NCBI GenBank assembly: GCA_036387415.1 | Contig: DASVTU010000009.1 | Location: forward strand, 1 to 64,000 | DNA: 64,000 bases | DNA from: DASVTU01 sp036387415 | GTDB lineage: Bacteria > Acidobacteriota > Blastocatellia > Pyrinomonadales > Pyrinomonadaceae | Direction: 5' to 3' | Part shown: positions 12,635-20,898 of the stretch, in pieces | Layout of the letters: each line of letters opens with the position of its first letter | How positions within the stretch are numbered: position 1 is the first letter of the stretch | Notes under the pieces: generated by a model | What the model was told of the DNA's origin: nothing | What the model saw: only the letters and a program-made list of their open reading frames with translations | Database searches by the model: none | Program-made: the position numbers and the translations under genes

Positions 12635-14266
12635 ATGACCGAACAAACACCTATTGGATTAAGACGCATTCGCCGCGCGCTCCTGAGCGTCTCGGACAAG
12701 ACCGGACTCGTCGATTTCGCGCGCACGCTTCGTAACTTCGACGTAGAACTCATTAGCACGGGCGGCACGGCGCAGGCGCTCCGCGACGCAGGCATCGAAG
12801 TGCGCGACGTGGCGGACGTGACGGGCTTCCCCGAAATGCTCGACGGTCGCGTCAAGACCCTCCACCCGCGCATTCACGGCGCGTTGCTCGCCCTTCGTGA
12901 CAGAGACGAGCACATGCGCGCCATCGCCGAACACGGCATCGAACCGATTGACATGGTTGTCATCAATCTCTATCCGTTTGAGCAAACCATCGAGCGCGCG
13001 GGCGTGACGCACGAAGAAGCCATTGAGCAGATAGACATCGGCGGCCCTTCGATGATTCGTTCCGCCGCGAAAAACTTCCGCGATGTCGCCGTCGTCGTCT
13101 CGCCGCAGAGTTATGACGAAATTAGCGTCGAGATGAATCAACACAACGGCCAGTTGTCGCTTGAGATGCGCGCGGCGCTCTGTCGCTCCGCGTTTGGACG
13201 CACATCCGCCTACGACCGCGCCATCGTCGAATTCCTCAGCCAGCAGCATCTCTATGCGGAAACGATCGCGACGGAAGCGAACGGTGGAAACGTCGAAGAC
13301 GCATCCGGCGCCTTGTCGGAACGGCTATGCCTTTCGCTTCATAAAATCCGCGACCTGCGTTATGGCGAAAATCCGCACCAACACGCCGCGCTCTACCAAG
13401 CAGACGACGACCACAGCGACGAGTACGGCGTGGCTTCCGCCGAATTGCTTTCAGGCAAGGAGATGTCTTTCAACAACTACGTCGATGCGGACGCGGCGTG
13501 GCAACTCGTCTGCGACTTTCAAGACACCGCCTGCGCCATCATCAAGCACATGAATCCGTCGGGTGTCGGCACGGGCGCGTCGCCCGCAAAGGCTTACCGA
13601 CGCGCACACGCCACTGATCCCGTTTCGGCCTTCGGCGGCGTCGTCGCTTTCAACCGGGCGGTTGACGAAGCGGCGGCGCGTGCCATGACCGAGATTTTCA
13701 CAGAAGTCGTCATCGCGCCTGACTATTCGGATGCCGCACTCGAAGCCCTCCGCGCGAAGAAGAATCTGCGTGTCCTTCGCGCGGGCGCGACCGTCGAAAC
13801 AGAACAGCAGAGTTTGGATTACAAACGCATAACGGGCGGCCTGCTTGTGCAGACACGCGACGCGCACCGTCTGACACGCGACCAACTGCGCGTCGTGACC
13901 GAACGCGCGCCGACCGGAGAGGAAATCGAAGCGATGCTTTTTGCGTGGACGGTCTGCAAGCACACCAAATCGAACGCCATCGTCTACGCGCGAGAGGGGC
14001 AGACGGTCGGCGTCGGCGCGGGTCAAATGTCGAGAGTTGATTCCGTCCGTATCGGCGCGATGCGCGCGCAACTCCCCGTTTCGGGCACGGTGCTCGCCTC
14101 CGACGCCTTCTTCCCCTTCCGCGACGGCATCGACGAAGCCGCGCGCCAGGGCATCACCGCTATCATTCAACCCGGCGGTTCCATGCGCGACGCCGAAGTC
14201 GTAGCCGCCGCAGACGAACACGGACTGGCGATGGTCTTGACAGGTGTGCGCCACTTCAAACACTGA
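12635..14266 (+). CDS. purH: bifunctional purine biosynthesis protein PurH
   Basis: PurH performs the last two steps of IMP synthesis: formyl transfer to AICAR and ring closure. The 543-aa product has the MGS-like IMP cyclohydrolase domain (about 8-150; LLSVSDKTGL, STGGTA, GRVKTLHPRIHG) and the AICAR transformylase domain (about 155-543; LRYGENPHQ, and the end region with ASDAFFPF, IQPGGSMRD and TGVRHFKH). Length and both ends match the family. The frame is open upstream to 12515, inside the previous gene, but homologous sequence begins at the Met at 12635. No strong ribosome site is visible. A heptamer-repeat hairpin follows 7 bases after the stop. Confidence 0.97.
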   Translation: MTEQTPIGLRRIRRALLSVSDKTGLVDFARTLRNFDVELISTGGTAQALRDAGIEVRDVADVTGFPEMLDGRVKTLHPRIHGALLALRDRDEHMRAIAEHGIEPIDMVVINLYPFEQTIERAGVTHEEAIEQIDIGGPSMIRSAAKNFRDVAVVVSPQSYDEISVEMNQHNGQLSLEMRAALCRSAFGRTSAYDRAIVEFLSQQHLYAETIATEANGGNVEDASGALSERLCLSLHKIRDLRYGENPHQHAALYQADDDHSDEYGVASAELLSGKEMSFNNYVDADAAWQLVCDFQDTACAIIKHMNPSGVGTGASPAKAYRRAHATDPVSAFGGVVAFNRAVDEAAARAMTEIFTEVVIAPDYSDAALEALRAKKNLRVLRAGATVETEQQSLDYKRITGGLLVQTRDAHRLTRDQLRVVTERAPTGEEIEAMLFAWTVCKHTKSNAIVYAREGQTVGVGAGQMSRVDSVRIGAMRAQLPVSGTVLASDAFFPFRDGIDEAARQGITAIIQPGGSMRDAEVVAAADEHGLAMVLTGVRHFKH

Positions 14267-14273
14267 ACGAGAA

Positions 14274-14347
14274 GGTCAGAGGTTAGAGGCTAGAGGTCAG
14301 TTAAAAACAGAATGCTTTTACTAACCTCTGACCTCTAACCTCTGACC
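14274..14347. repeat. heptamer-word hairpin, GGTCAGA family
   Basis: Left arm 14274-14301 is four 7-bp words of the type GGTCAGA/GGTTAGA. Right arm 14320-14347 is its complement with 25 of 28 positions matching. The loop is A/T-rich. It lies directly after purH and before the M48 peptidase gene, both on the plus strand. No long T-run follows, so it is not a classic terminator. Confidence 0.85.
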
Positions 14348-14465
14348 CTTTCCCCGTTTGCTTTGCGCCGCTCCATCGTTGATACTTGCACGAACGCACG
14401 GCTTTTCAAGGTCTTTCCGGCAGAGCCAGTGCTTTATTTGTAGAGGAGTTGAAGGAAGAGAAAAC

Positions 14466-15461
14466 ATGGCAGATATTCAAAACATTTCCGGCGAGAACGG
14501 CGAGAGTGGTTCGATGCCGATGCGTTGTCGTTACTGCGGGCAGTTGAACCAAACACGCGGCGAGGCGGGCGGGGCGGCGAAGTGCGGTCGCTGTCGTCTG
14601 CCGCTGTCGAACAAGCCGCACAAGAAATTCGCCGAACTCGACAAACACGAATACGTGCATCCGGCGGACAGTCGCGCGCTCGCCGCTCTGCGGACGATTC
14701 CGGGCATCGACTCGGCGTTGAAGAAACTTCTCTCGGTGACGGGCGAATCCGCCATTCGTGTGATTTTCACGGCGAGCGCCGTGCGCGTCACACCGCAGCA
14801 ATGTCCAGACCTTCATGCGAAGTTGCAAGTCGCCTGCACTACGCTCGGCGTCGATTTGCCAGAACTTTTCGTGCAGCAGAATCCGATGGTCAACGCCTTC
14901 ACGGGCGGCGTCGAACGCCCCGTCATCGTGCTTCATTCCGCGCTCATCGAACGCTTGACGGATGAAGAAGTGCTGGCCGTTATCGCGCATGAAGTCGGGC
15001 ATATTCACGCAGAGCATGTGCTTTATCTGACGGCGGCACGACTCTTAGAGGCGCTCGCCAATGTCGCGCTCGCCGCTTCGCCGATTGCCAGCATCGTCGC
15101 GCAGATTCTTTCAGGCACGATGCGCGCCGCGCTTCTCGCGTGGGCACGCCGTGCAGAGTTGTCTTGTGACCGCGCCGCGCTTCTCGTCACGCAGGACGCA
15201 GACGTTATCGGTCGCACGATGATGAAACTGTGCGGCGGCACGTTTGCTTCCAAAGTTGACTATGAACAGTTCTTACAACAGGCGCGCGACTTCCAGAAGA
15301 ACTACGACGAGAAGGCGCTCGACCGTTTCTGGGCTGACATCATCGCTTCCGGCCTGACGCATCCCTTCCCCGTCTGGCGCGTGTCGGAAATTCTCAAATG
15401 GGTGGAGAGCGGCGAGTATGCGCGTCTGATGTCGGGCGCGGAACAGAGCGCGGCGGCATAG
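14466..15461 (+). CDS. M48 family metallopeptidase with N-terminal zinc ribbon
   Basis: The 331-aa product starts with a zinc ribbon (C21-x2-C24 and C40-x2-C43). It continues with an M48 peptidase domain with the zinc motif HEVGH near residue 175 and a later ELSCDRAA segment that supplies the third ligand region. A hydrophobic stretch at about 195-225 may be membrane-associated, as in HtpX-like proteases. GGAAG lies upstream of the chosen ATG, and the zinc ribbon follows directly; the frame is open further up to 14358 but without coding features. Substrates are unknown; membrane-protein quality control is a family-based guess. Confidence 0.85.
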   Translation: MADIQNISGENGESGSMPMRCRYCGQLNQTRGEAGGAAKCGRCRLPLSNKPHKKFAELDKHEYVHPADSRALAALRTIPGIDSALKKLLSVTGESAIRVIFTASAVRVTPQQCPDLHAKLQVACTTLGVDLPELFVQQNPMVNAFTGGVERPVIVLHSALIERLTDEEVLAVIAHEVGHIHAEHVLYLTAARLLEALANVALAASPIASIVAQILSGTMRAALLAWARRAELSCDRAALLVTQDADVIGRTMMKLCGGTFASKVDYEQFLQQARDFQKNYDEKALDRFWADIIASGLTHPFPVWRVSEILKWVESGEYARLMSGAEQSAAA

Positions 15462-15466
15462 CTTTT

Positions 15467-15549
15467 GGACGATGGACAATAGGCCATAGACGATTAAGCG
15501 ACCCTAGTGAACCGGGTTTTATGGTCTGTCGTTCATCGTCTATCGTCTA
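15467..15549. repeat. heptamer-word hairpin, GACGATG family
   Basis: Left arm 15467-15494 is four 7-bp words of the type GGACGAT. Right arm 15520-15549 holds the complementary words ATCGTCT. About 19 of 28 positions match exactly and several others would be G:U pairs in RNA. It fills the gap between the M48 peptidase and fabI genes. Confidence 0.8.
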
Positions 15550-15569
15550 ACAACTGAGAAGGACTCCCC

Positions 15570-16331
15570 ATGCTACAAAACAAAAAGGGAATCATCTTCG
15601 GCGTCGCCAACAAACGCTCGATTGCGTGGGCGTCGGCGCAGGCGTTGTCGGAGGCGGGCGCGCAGTTGGCTTTCACTTTCCAGAACGAACGCCTACGCGA
15701 GAATGTCGAAGATTTGACGCGCGATTTCACAGGCTCTTTCAACGTTCAGTGTGATGTAGTGAAACCCGACGAGGTTGAAGAGACGTTCAGACAGGTCAAG
15801 GAAAATTTCGGGCGTCTCGATTTTCTTGTTCATAGTCTCGCGTTTGCGCCGCGAGAGGCGCTCGAAGGCGAATATCTCGACACTTCGCGCGATGCTTACG
15901 CTACGGCGCTCGAAGTGAGCGCCTACTCGCTCGTTACTCTGGCGCGTGCTGCCGCTCCCTTGATGACCGAAGGCGGAAGCATCGTCTCGATGACTTATTA
16001 CGGTGCGGAAAAGGTCGTGCCGAACTACAACGTGATGGGCGTCGCGAAAGCCGCACTCGAAGCGAGCACGCGCTATCTGGCGGCGGATTTGGGCAAGCAC
16101 AACATTCGCGTCAACGCCATCAGCGCGGGACCGCTTAACACGCTCGCCGCGCGCGGCGTCGGCAACATGGGCGCGATGCTCAAGCATCACGCCGAGCGCG
16201 CGCCGCTCCGCCGCAACGTCGAAGCACGCGAGGTCGGCAACACCACACTCTTCCTCTGTAGCCCGCTCTCCTCCGGCATTACAGGCGAAGTTATCCACGT
16301 CGATTGCGGCTACAACATCATGGCATTCTAA
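15570..16331 (+). CDS. fabI: enoyl-[acyl-carrier-protein] reductase (NADH) FabI
   Basis: FabI reduces trans-2-enoyl-ACP in each elongation round of fatty acid synthesis. The 253-aa product is an atypical short-chain dehydrogenase. It has the catalytic set Y143, Y153 and K160 in the context YYGAEKVVPNYNVMGVAK, spaced as in E. coli FabI. The N-terminal nucleotide-binding region carries the FabI-type GVANKRSIAW. AAGGA lies 7 bases upstream of the ATG. Length is normal for the family. Confidence 0.96.
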   Translation: MLQNKKGIIFGVANKRSIAWASAQALSEAGAQLAFTFQNERLRENVEDLTRDFTGSFNVQCDVVKPDEVEETFRQVKENFGRLDFLVHSLAFAPREALEGEYLDTSRDAYATALEVSAYSLVTLARAAAPLMTEGGSIVSMTYYGAEKVVPNYNVMGVAKAALEASTRYLAADLGKHNIRVNAISAGPLNTLAARGVGNMGAMLKHHAERAPLRRNVEAREVGNTTLFLCSPLSSGITGEVIHVDCGYNIMAF

Positions 16332-16333
16332 AA

Positions 16334-16424
16334 GCAGAGGTCGGAGGTCAAGGGTCAGAGGCTAGTGAAAGACAAGATGTTTTCAACTAACCTCTCGCCT
16401 CTCGCCTCTGGCCTCTTTCCTCTT
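16334..16424. repeat. heptamer-word hairpin, GGTCAGA family, abutting a start codon
   Basis: Left arm 16334-16368 has 7-bp words of the type GCAGAGG and TCAGAGG. Right arm 16385-16424 has words of the type CCTCTCG. The right arm ends on the base before the ATG at 16425. The arms pair imperfectly. The element fills the whole gap between fabI and the LOG-family gene and leaves no room for a normal ribosome site. Confidence 0.85.
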
Positions 16425-17168
16425 ATGGCTAAAACTAAAAACAAAGATTCGCGGGCGCGAGGCGCGACGCAGGATGAGAAACTGCTTGAGACGCCGAAGC
16501 CGGACGAGTTCACAAACACGGATACGTGGCGCGTCTTTCGCATCATGGGCGAATTCGTCGAAGGCTTCGACGAGTTGGCGACTATCACACGCGGCGTCTC
16601 CATCTTCGGTTCGGCGCGCACGTCTCCCGACGACCCGCAATACAAGGCCGCACAGGAAACCGCCGCGCTTCTCGCGCGCGCAGGGTTCGCCGTAATCACG
16701 GGCGGCGGTCCCGGCATCATGGAGGCGGCCAATCGCGGCGCACACGAAGCGGGCGGCATCTCTGTCGGATGCAACATCGAACTTCCGTTTGAACAGCAAG
16801 CCAATCCTTATCTCACACGTTCGTTGACGTTCAAATACTTCTTCGTGCGAAAGACGATGTTCGTCAAATACAGCACGGCCTTCGTCATCTTCCCCGGCGG
16901 CTTCGGCACTCTCGACGAACTCTTCGAGGCGCTCACGCTCATCCAGACGCACAAGATTAGAAATTTTCCGGTCGTGCTTTTCGGCTCCGCTTACTGGGGC
17001 GCGATGATGAAATGGATAGAAGAAATTTTGCTCAAGGAAGGAAAGATTGACGACGCCGACATGCATCTGCTGCATCTGACGGACTCGCCCGCCGAAGTGG
17101 TGGACATCATCGTCCGTAGCCAGGATTCTCTACGTAAGATGGACAAAACTGTGACATACGATTACTAA
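16425..17168 (+). CDS. LOG family (TIGR00730) Rossmann-fold protein
   Basis: The 247-aa product has the two family motifs GGGPGIMEAANRGA (near residue 93) and PGGFGTLDE (near 157), with the conserved Arg and Glu of nucleoside-5'-monophosphate phosphoribohydrolases. The family hydrolyses AMP-like or cytokinin nucleotides to the base and ribose 5-phosphate; the bacterial physiological substrate is often unknown. The frame continues upstream to 16365, but that part only translates the repeat at 16334-16424, so the Met at 16425 is chosen. No Shine-Dalgarno is visible before this start. Confidence 0.88.
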   Translation: MAKTKNKDSRARGATQDEKLLETPKPDEFTNTDTWRVFRIMGEFVEGFDELATITRGVSIFGSARTSPDDPQYKAAQETAALLARAGFAVITGGGPGIMEAANRGAHEAGGISVGCNIELPFEQQANPYLTRSLTFKYFFVRKTMFVKYSTAFVIFPGGFGTLDELFEALTLIQTHKIRNFPVVLFGSAYWGAMMKWIEEILLKEGKIDDADMHLLHLTDSPAEVVDIIVRSQDSLRKMDKTVTYDY

Positions 17169-17202
17169 AAACGTCTTCGCCTTCCACGGTCGCTCAAACA
17201 GA

Positions 17203-17246
17203 AACGGCACACCGGACGCGTATCTATCCGGTGTGCCGTTATCTTT
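17203..17246. terminator. bidirectional terminator between convergent genes
   Basis: A perfect 14-bp stem (AACGGCACACCGGA and its complement, 17203-17216 with 17227-17240) is followed on the plus strand by ATCTTTT. It sits between the convergent LOG-family and cutA genes and can serve both. Confidence 0.85.
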
Positions 17247-17267
17247 TAACTGTTAGATGAAAGCCTT

Positions 17268-17681
17268 CTAATCCTCGATCGCTTCGGACGGGGCAGATGT
17301 TGTCGTTGTCGCGGCGGTGCGCGTCTCCGAGTAGAGCGCGAGACGCGGCGCGGCGACGCTGGCAGTCAGCCAGTCGAAGTACGGAGAGGAGATTTCGGTG
17401 ATGGGGATGGCGATGATTTCGGGCGTCTCGTAGGTGTGCAGCGCACGGACTTCGCGCTCCAATTCGGCGAAGCAGGAGGCGGTGGTTTTGGCGAGTAGGA
17501 GCGTCTCAGGTTCGCGCATGATGGTTCCCTTCCAGCGATAGACCGACTCCATCTCCGGCATAATCTGCACGCACGCCGCCAGCCGCGCGCCCACCAACAT
17601 TTCCGCCAAACGCGCCGCCTCTTCACGACTCCCCGCCGTCATCATCACCACAATCGCTGCATCAACACTCGTCTCAGCCAT
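17268..17681 (-). CDS. cutA: divalent-cation tolerance protein CutA
   Basis: The 137-aa product matches the compact CutA1 ferredoxin-like trimer family. It has the N-terminal strand and helix with EEAARLAEMLVGARLAACV, the middle SVYRWKG segment, and HTYETPEIIAIPI near residue 100. A C-terminal tail of about 25 residues (Ala/Thr/Glu-rich) is longer than in typical CutA of about 105-115 aa. CutA has been linked to copper tolerance, although its molecular role is not settled. It is the last gene of the long minus-strand run. Confidence 0.92.
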   Translation of the reverse strand: MAETSVDAAIVVMMTAGSREEAARLAEMLVGARLAACVQIMPEMESVYRWKGTIMREPETLLLAKTTASCFAELEREVRALHTYETPEIIAIPITEISSPYFDWLTASVAAPRLALYSETRTAATTTTSAPSEAIED

Positions 17682-17784
17682 CTCTCCACCTCCGCCTGAG
17701 CCTGCTCCGGCAGACGACCCGAAGCACGTGCGCGCGTGGCCTCACAACTCCCGGACGTATCTGCTCGCCATGATGCGATTGATG

Positions 17785-18216
17785 CTATTGCTCGGAGGCT
17801 TGCGAGGCTTGTACGTCCTCGTTGTCGTCCGTCGCCGTCGTTGCGTCTTCTTCCATCGTGGTTCCGGTGAGCGGTGTCGTGTCGCTGCCGAAGAAAGAGT
17901 TGTAGAGTTCTTCCGCGCGGTCGAAATCGCGCTCATCGACGAGCACGACCGCGCCGGGCGCAGTGGTTGAAAGCAACGGCGAGAAGGCGTCCATGCCGCC
18001 CGACTGGATGGCGGAACGGATACCGTTCTGCGTCAAAATGTCGTGCACCATCTCGGCTTCCGCCGGAGAACCGACGTTGTGCAGAGGCACAAATCGCGCT
18101 TCGCTGTGGTCGCGCAAGGTATTTTCCGGCGTCAGACGCTCGACCAACGCCGAGCCATCGTCAGGACACGTCTCAATGCCCGATTCATACTCCGATTCGC
18201 AGACAGGACAGAACAT
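17785..18216 (-). CDS. zinc-ribbon and DUF2007 domain protein
   Basis: The 143-aa product starts with a short zinc-ribbon motif (C3-x2-C6 and C17). It continues with a DUF2007-like domain (about residues 42-115) that contains the SPAEAEMVHDILTQNGI and VLVDERDFDRAEELY segments. DUF2007 resembles a signal-transducing PII-like fold by family description; the function is unknown. The start at 18216 is chosen because GGGGGAG lies 6 bases upstream. The last 25 residues are acidic and disordered. Confidence 0.75.
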   Translation of the reverse strand: MFCPVCESEYESGIETCPDDGSALVERLTPENTLRDHSEARFVPLHNVGSPAEAEMVHDILTQNGIRSAIQSGGMDAFSPLLSTTAPGAVVLVDERDFDRAEELYNSFFGSDTTPLTGTTMEEDATTATDDNEDVQASQASEQ

Positions 18217-18280
18217 CGCAACTCCCCCAGATTCTTGAAGTTTAAGATTTCGACGAAACGGCGGCAATTATACATCGAAT

Positions 18281-18356
18281 CGCAAATCGTCAATGGTAAA
18301 TCGTAAACAGATAAAACCGCTCTTTCTATTTACGATTTACCATTGACGATTGACGG
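18281..18356. repeat. heptamer-word hairpin, AATCGTA family
   Basis: Left arm 18281-18308 has 7-bp words AATCGTC, AATGGTA and AATCGTA. Right arm 18328-18356 is its near-perfect complement (about 25 of 27 positions). It sits between the PfkB kinase stop and the DUF2007 gene start, both on the minus strand. Confidence 0.87.
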
Positions 18357-18367
18357 GTTAGCGTTCT

Positions 18368-19309
18368 TCAGTTAGCGGCTTGCACGGCGCGTTCAAAAGG
18401 TATCTCTTCAAAATGCGTCATCTGCTTGAAGGCGCGAAAGCGTTCGTTAATCTCCCGTTGCGTGAGACGGTCAACGCGCTCCGTGCCAAACTCCTCGACG
18501 TTGAAGGAGGCCATGACGGAGCCGAAAATCATCGCGCGCCGCATCGACGCGTCTGTTATTTCATCCTGACTGGCGAGATAACCCATGAAGCCGCCCGCGA
18601 AAGTGTCGCCCGCGCCCGTCGGATCGAAGACGGATTCGAGCGGGTAGGCGGGAATCGCGAAATAGTTTTCCGACGTGAACAACGCCGCGCCATACTCACC
18701 CCTCTTGATAACGAGAGCCTTCGGCCCCCACGACAGAATCTTGCGCGCCGCTTTGATGAGGTTCGGCTCGCCCGCAAGTTGGCGTGCTTCCGCATCGTTG
18801 ATAATAACGACGTGAACACCGCGTATAGCTTCGACAACTGAATCGGGCACGGTGTTAATCCAGTAATTCATCGTATCGAGCGCGACGAGTTCTGCGCCGC
18901 CAACCTGCTCGCGCACTTCGCTTTGAAGGTCGGGTTGAATGTTACCGAGAAAGACGAAGCGCGATTCCTTCGACGCGTCCGACAGCTTAGGCTTGAAATC
19001 GGCAAAGACGTTGAGTTGTGTATCGAGCGTGTGCGCCGTGTTCAAATCGTACTCGTAACGCCCGCTCCAAAAGAAAGTCTTGCCGTCGGCGATGCGTTCC
19101 AAGTCGCTCGTCTCCACTTGGTGACGCTCGAACACTTCCATCTCATCACGCCCGAAGTCGCCGCCGACTACGCCGACGACGCGCACGTCCGTAAAAAAAC
19201 TGGCGGCCAACGAAAAATGAGTCGCCGAACCGCCGAGCATCTTTTCGCGTTTGCCAAAAGGCGTTTCGACCGCATCGAACGCCACCGAACCGACTACCAA
19301 CAATGACAC
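18368..19309 (-). CDS. PfkB family carbohydrate/nucleoside kinase
   Basis: The 313-aa product has the PfkB fold with the N-terminal GG motif (MLGGSATHFS) and the C-terminal signature DPTGAGDTFAGG near residues 225-236, which holds the catalytic Asp and anion hole. The substrate cannot be read from sequence; ribose, adenosine or a methylthioribose-derived sugar are possible. Its position two genes downstream of mtnP, on the same strand, hints at a role in nucleoside or methylthioadenosine salvage. That is inference. Confidence 0.85.
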   Translation of the reverse strand: MSLLVVGSVAFDAVETPFGKREKMLGGSATHFSLAASFFTDVRVVGVVGGDFGRDEMEVFERHQVETSDLERIADGKTFFWSGRYEYDLNTAHTLDTQLNVFADFKPKLSDASKESRFVFLGNIQPDLQSEVREQVGGAELVALDTMNYWINTVPDSVVEAIRGVHVVIINDAEARQLAGEPNLIKAARKILSWGPKALVIKRGEYGAALFTSENYFAIPAYPLESVFDPTGAGDTFAGGFMGYLASQDEITDASMRRAMIFGSVMASFNVEEFGTERVDRLTQREINERFRAFKQMTHFEEIPFERAVQAAN

Positions 19310-19342
19310 TTGTGATTTCTCCTGTGAATAGAATGAAAGTGT

Positions 19343-19450
19343 GCAGTAAGCAATGAGCGGCCAGCAGTAAAGAGTATCGGCAGCAGTAGAAACAAACGTC
19401 GAACGTCGAGGCGTTTTAACTGCTCAATGCTTACCGCTTATTGCTGACTT
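19343..19450. repeat. heptamer-word hairpin, GCAGTAA family
   Basis: Left arm begins at 19343 with four 7-bp words (GCAGTAA, GCAATGA and relatives). Right arm 19420-19450 has complementary words (AATGCTT, ATTGCTG). The right arm runs into the gene at 19438-19908 and supplies its last codons and TAA stop. Confidence 0.8.
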
Positions 19451-19908
19451 GCCTTCTTGACTCCGCCGAGCGAACTCAATTGCGTTTCGGCTTCTTCGCG
19501 GAATTTGCTGTCGGGAAAATCGTTGACGATGCGCGAGAGATAGTCGCGCGCATCTTCGCGGAGTTTGTCTGCCGGAAGCGTGGCGGCTTGTTTACCTTGA
19601 TTTTCAGAGAGGCGCAGGCTGCTGAGTCCGGCGATGTAGAGGGCTTCGTCGAGACGTGAGAAGGTCGGGTCGCCCGCGATAATCTCTTCGCAACGCGCGA
19701 TGGCAGCGCGGTAAGCCTTCTTCAAACGAAAATAGTGGCGTGCGACTTCCAGATTGTGCTTCGACTCTTTCTCCAAATCGGCGTCGCGCAAGACGGTGGG
19801 AGGCACAGGCAGACGCTCTCGTTTGTCTTGCGCGCTAACGTTCAACGCGTCGCCCGCAACAATCCACGTCAGCGCCAGCGCAAAACTCAAAACAAAAGAT
19901 TTCTTCAT
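19438..19908 (-). CDS. exported TPR / BamD-like protein
   Basis: The 156-aa product has a clear signal peptide (MKKSFVLSFALAL, cleavage near VSAQ at residue 27). About 120 residues with two TPR-like helical pairs follow (HNLEVARHYFRLKKAYRAAIARCEEII and the later DYLSRIVNDFPDSKFREEAE). The pattern resembles the BamD/YfiO and Tol-Pal YbgF tetratricopeptide proteins, but it is shorter. The start at 19908 is chosen because GAGG lies 8 bases upstream and the signal follows. Its last residues SQQ and the stop are encoded by the repeat at 19343-19450. Confidence 0.75.
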   Translation of the reverse strand: MKKSFVLSFALALTWIVAGDALNVSAQDKRERLPVPPTVLRDADLEKESKHNLEVARHYFRLKKAYRAAIARCEEIIAGDPTFSRLDEALYIAGLSSLRLSENQGKQAATLPADKLREDARDYLSRIVNDFPDSKFREEAETQLSSLGGVKKASQQ

Positions 19909-19924
19909 AACATTTACCTCTTTT

Positions 19925-19990
19925 TCGTCAATCGTTATTCGCAAGAGACGGCTTCTTATCTATTCACGATTTACCATTTACGATTGACGA
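19925..19990. repeat. heptamer-word hairpin, AATCGTA family, asymmetric
   Basis: A perfect 10-bp inverted pair (TCGTCAATCG at 19925-19934 and its complement at 19981-19990) encloses 7-bp words of the same family as 18281-18356 that are present only on the right side. It looks like a decayed or asymmetric member. The right side runs into the end of mtnP and supplies its stop. Confidence 0.7.
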
Positions 19991-20853
19991 TACTTTTTGA
20001 TGATTGCTTCCAGCTTTTTAGTTGTCGCTTCCGGCCACAGTTCCGGCGGTGTGAAGATAGCATTTTTCATGGCCGAGCCGCACTGGCAGCCGCGCGTCTG
20101 CCCGCTTAGACGGCGCACCGCCTCGCGCATTATCTTCTGCGCGTTGGCGACGTTCTTGTTCAGATACTCGACCACCGTTTCGACCGACACCGCATCGTGC
20201 TCCTCATGCCAGCAATCGTAGTCGGTGACGAGCGCGAGGGTCGAGTAGCAGATTTCGGCTTCGCGCGCGAGTTTGGCTTCCTGCAAGTTGGTCATCCCGA
20301 TGATGTCCATGCCCCACGAACGGTAGACGTGCGATTCGGCTTTGGTCGAAAACGCGGGGCCTTCCATGCACAGGTACGTGCCACCGCGATGCACTCGCAC
20401 CGACGCCGCGCCGCACGCCGCTTCCAACACGTCGCCCAACTCGCCGCACACCGGATGCGCGAACGTCACATGCGCGACTATCCCGTCGCCAAAGAAAGTG
20501 GATTCGTGCGCGCGTGCGCGCGTGCGGTCGAAGAACTGGTCTGGGATAACCATGTCGAGCGGCGCATACTGCTCCTGCAACGAACCGACCGCCGACGCCG
20601 ACAGGATACGCTCCACGCCCAACATCTTCATCGCGTAGATGTTGGCGCGAAACGGCAACTCCGTCGGGCTGAAACGATGCCCGCGTCCATGACGCGGCAG
20701 AAACGCCACACGCACGCCCTCCAACATCCCCGTGATGAGAGCATCCGAAGGACTCCCGAACGGCGTCTCGACACGAATCTCCTCAATATCCTTCAACTCG
20801 GCCATCTGATACAGGCCGCTCCCACCAATAATTCCTATCTGTGCTGTCGCCAT
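19978..20853 (-). CDS. mtnP: S-methyl-5'-thioadenosine phosphorylase
   Basis: MtnP cleaves methylthioadenosine with phosphate to adenine and methylthioribose 1-phosphate in methionine salvage. The 291-aa product has the phosphorylase N-terminal IGIIGGSGLY, the phosphate-site HGRGH near residue 55, the MEGPAFSTKAES segment, and GMTNLQEAKLAREAEICYSTLALVTDYDCW, in which TDYDCW is the methylthioadenosine-type signature. Length is normal. The last codons (RQS and TAA) fall inside a heptamer-word repeat. Downstream on the same strand are the TPR and PfkB genes. Confidence 0.95.
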   Translation of the reverse strand: MATAQIGIIGGSGLYQMAELKDIEEIRVETPFGSPSDALITGMLEGVRVAFLPRHGRGHRFSPTELPFRANIYAMKMLGVERILSASAVGSLQEQYAPLDMVIPDQFFDRTRARAHESTFFGDGIVAHVTFAHPVCGELGDVLEAACGAASVRVHRGGTYLCMEGPAFSTKAESHVYRSWGMDIIGMTNLQEAKLAREAEICYSTLALVTDYDCWHEEHDAVSVETVVEYLNKNVANAQKIMREAVRRLSGQTRGCQCGSAMKNAIFTPPELWPEATTKKLEAIIKKYRQS

Positions 20854-20898
20854 AAAATTCTTATGTTTCCTCGTCTCTAAATTGATGCTTCAGAGTAT

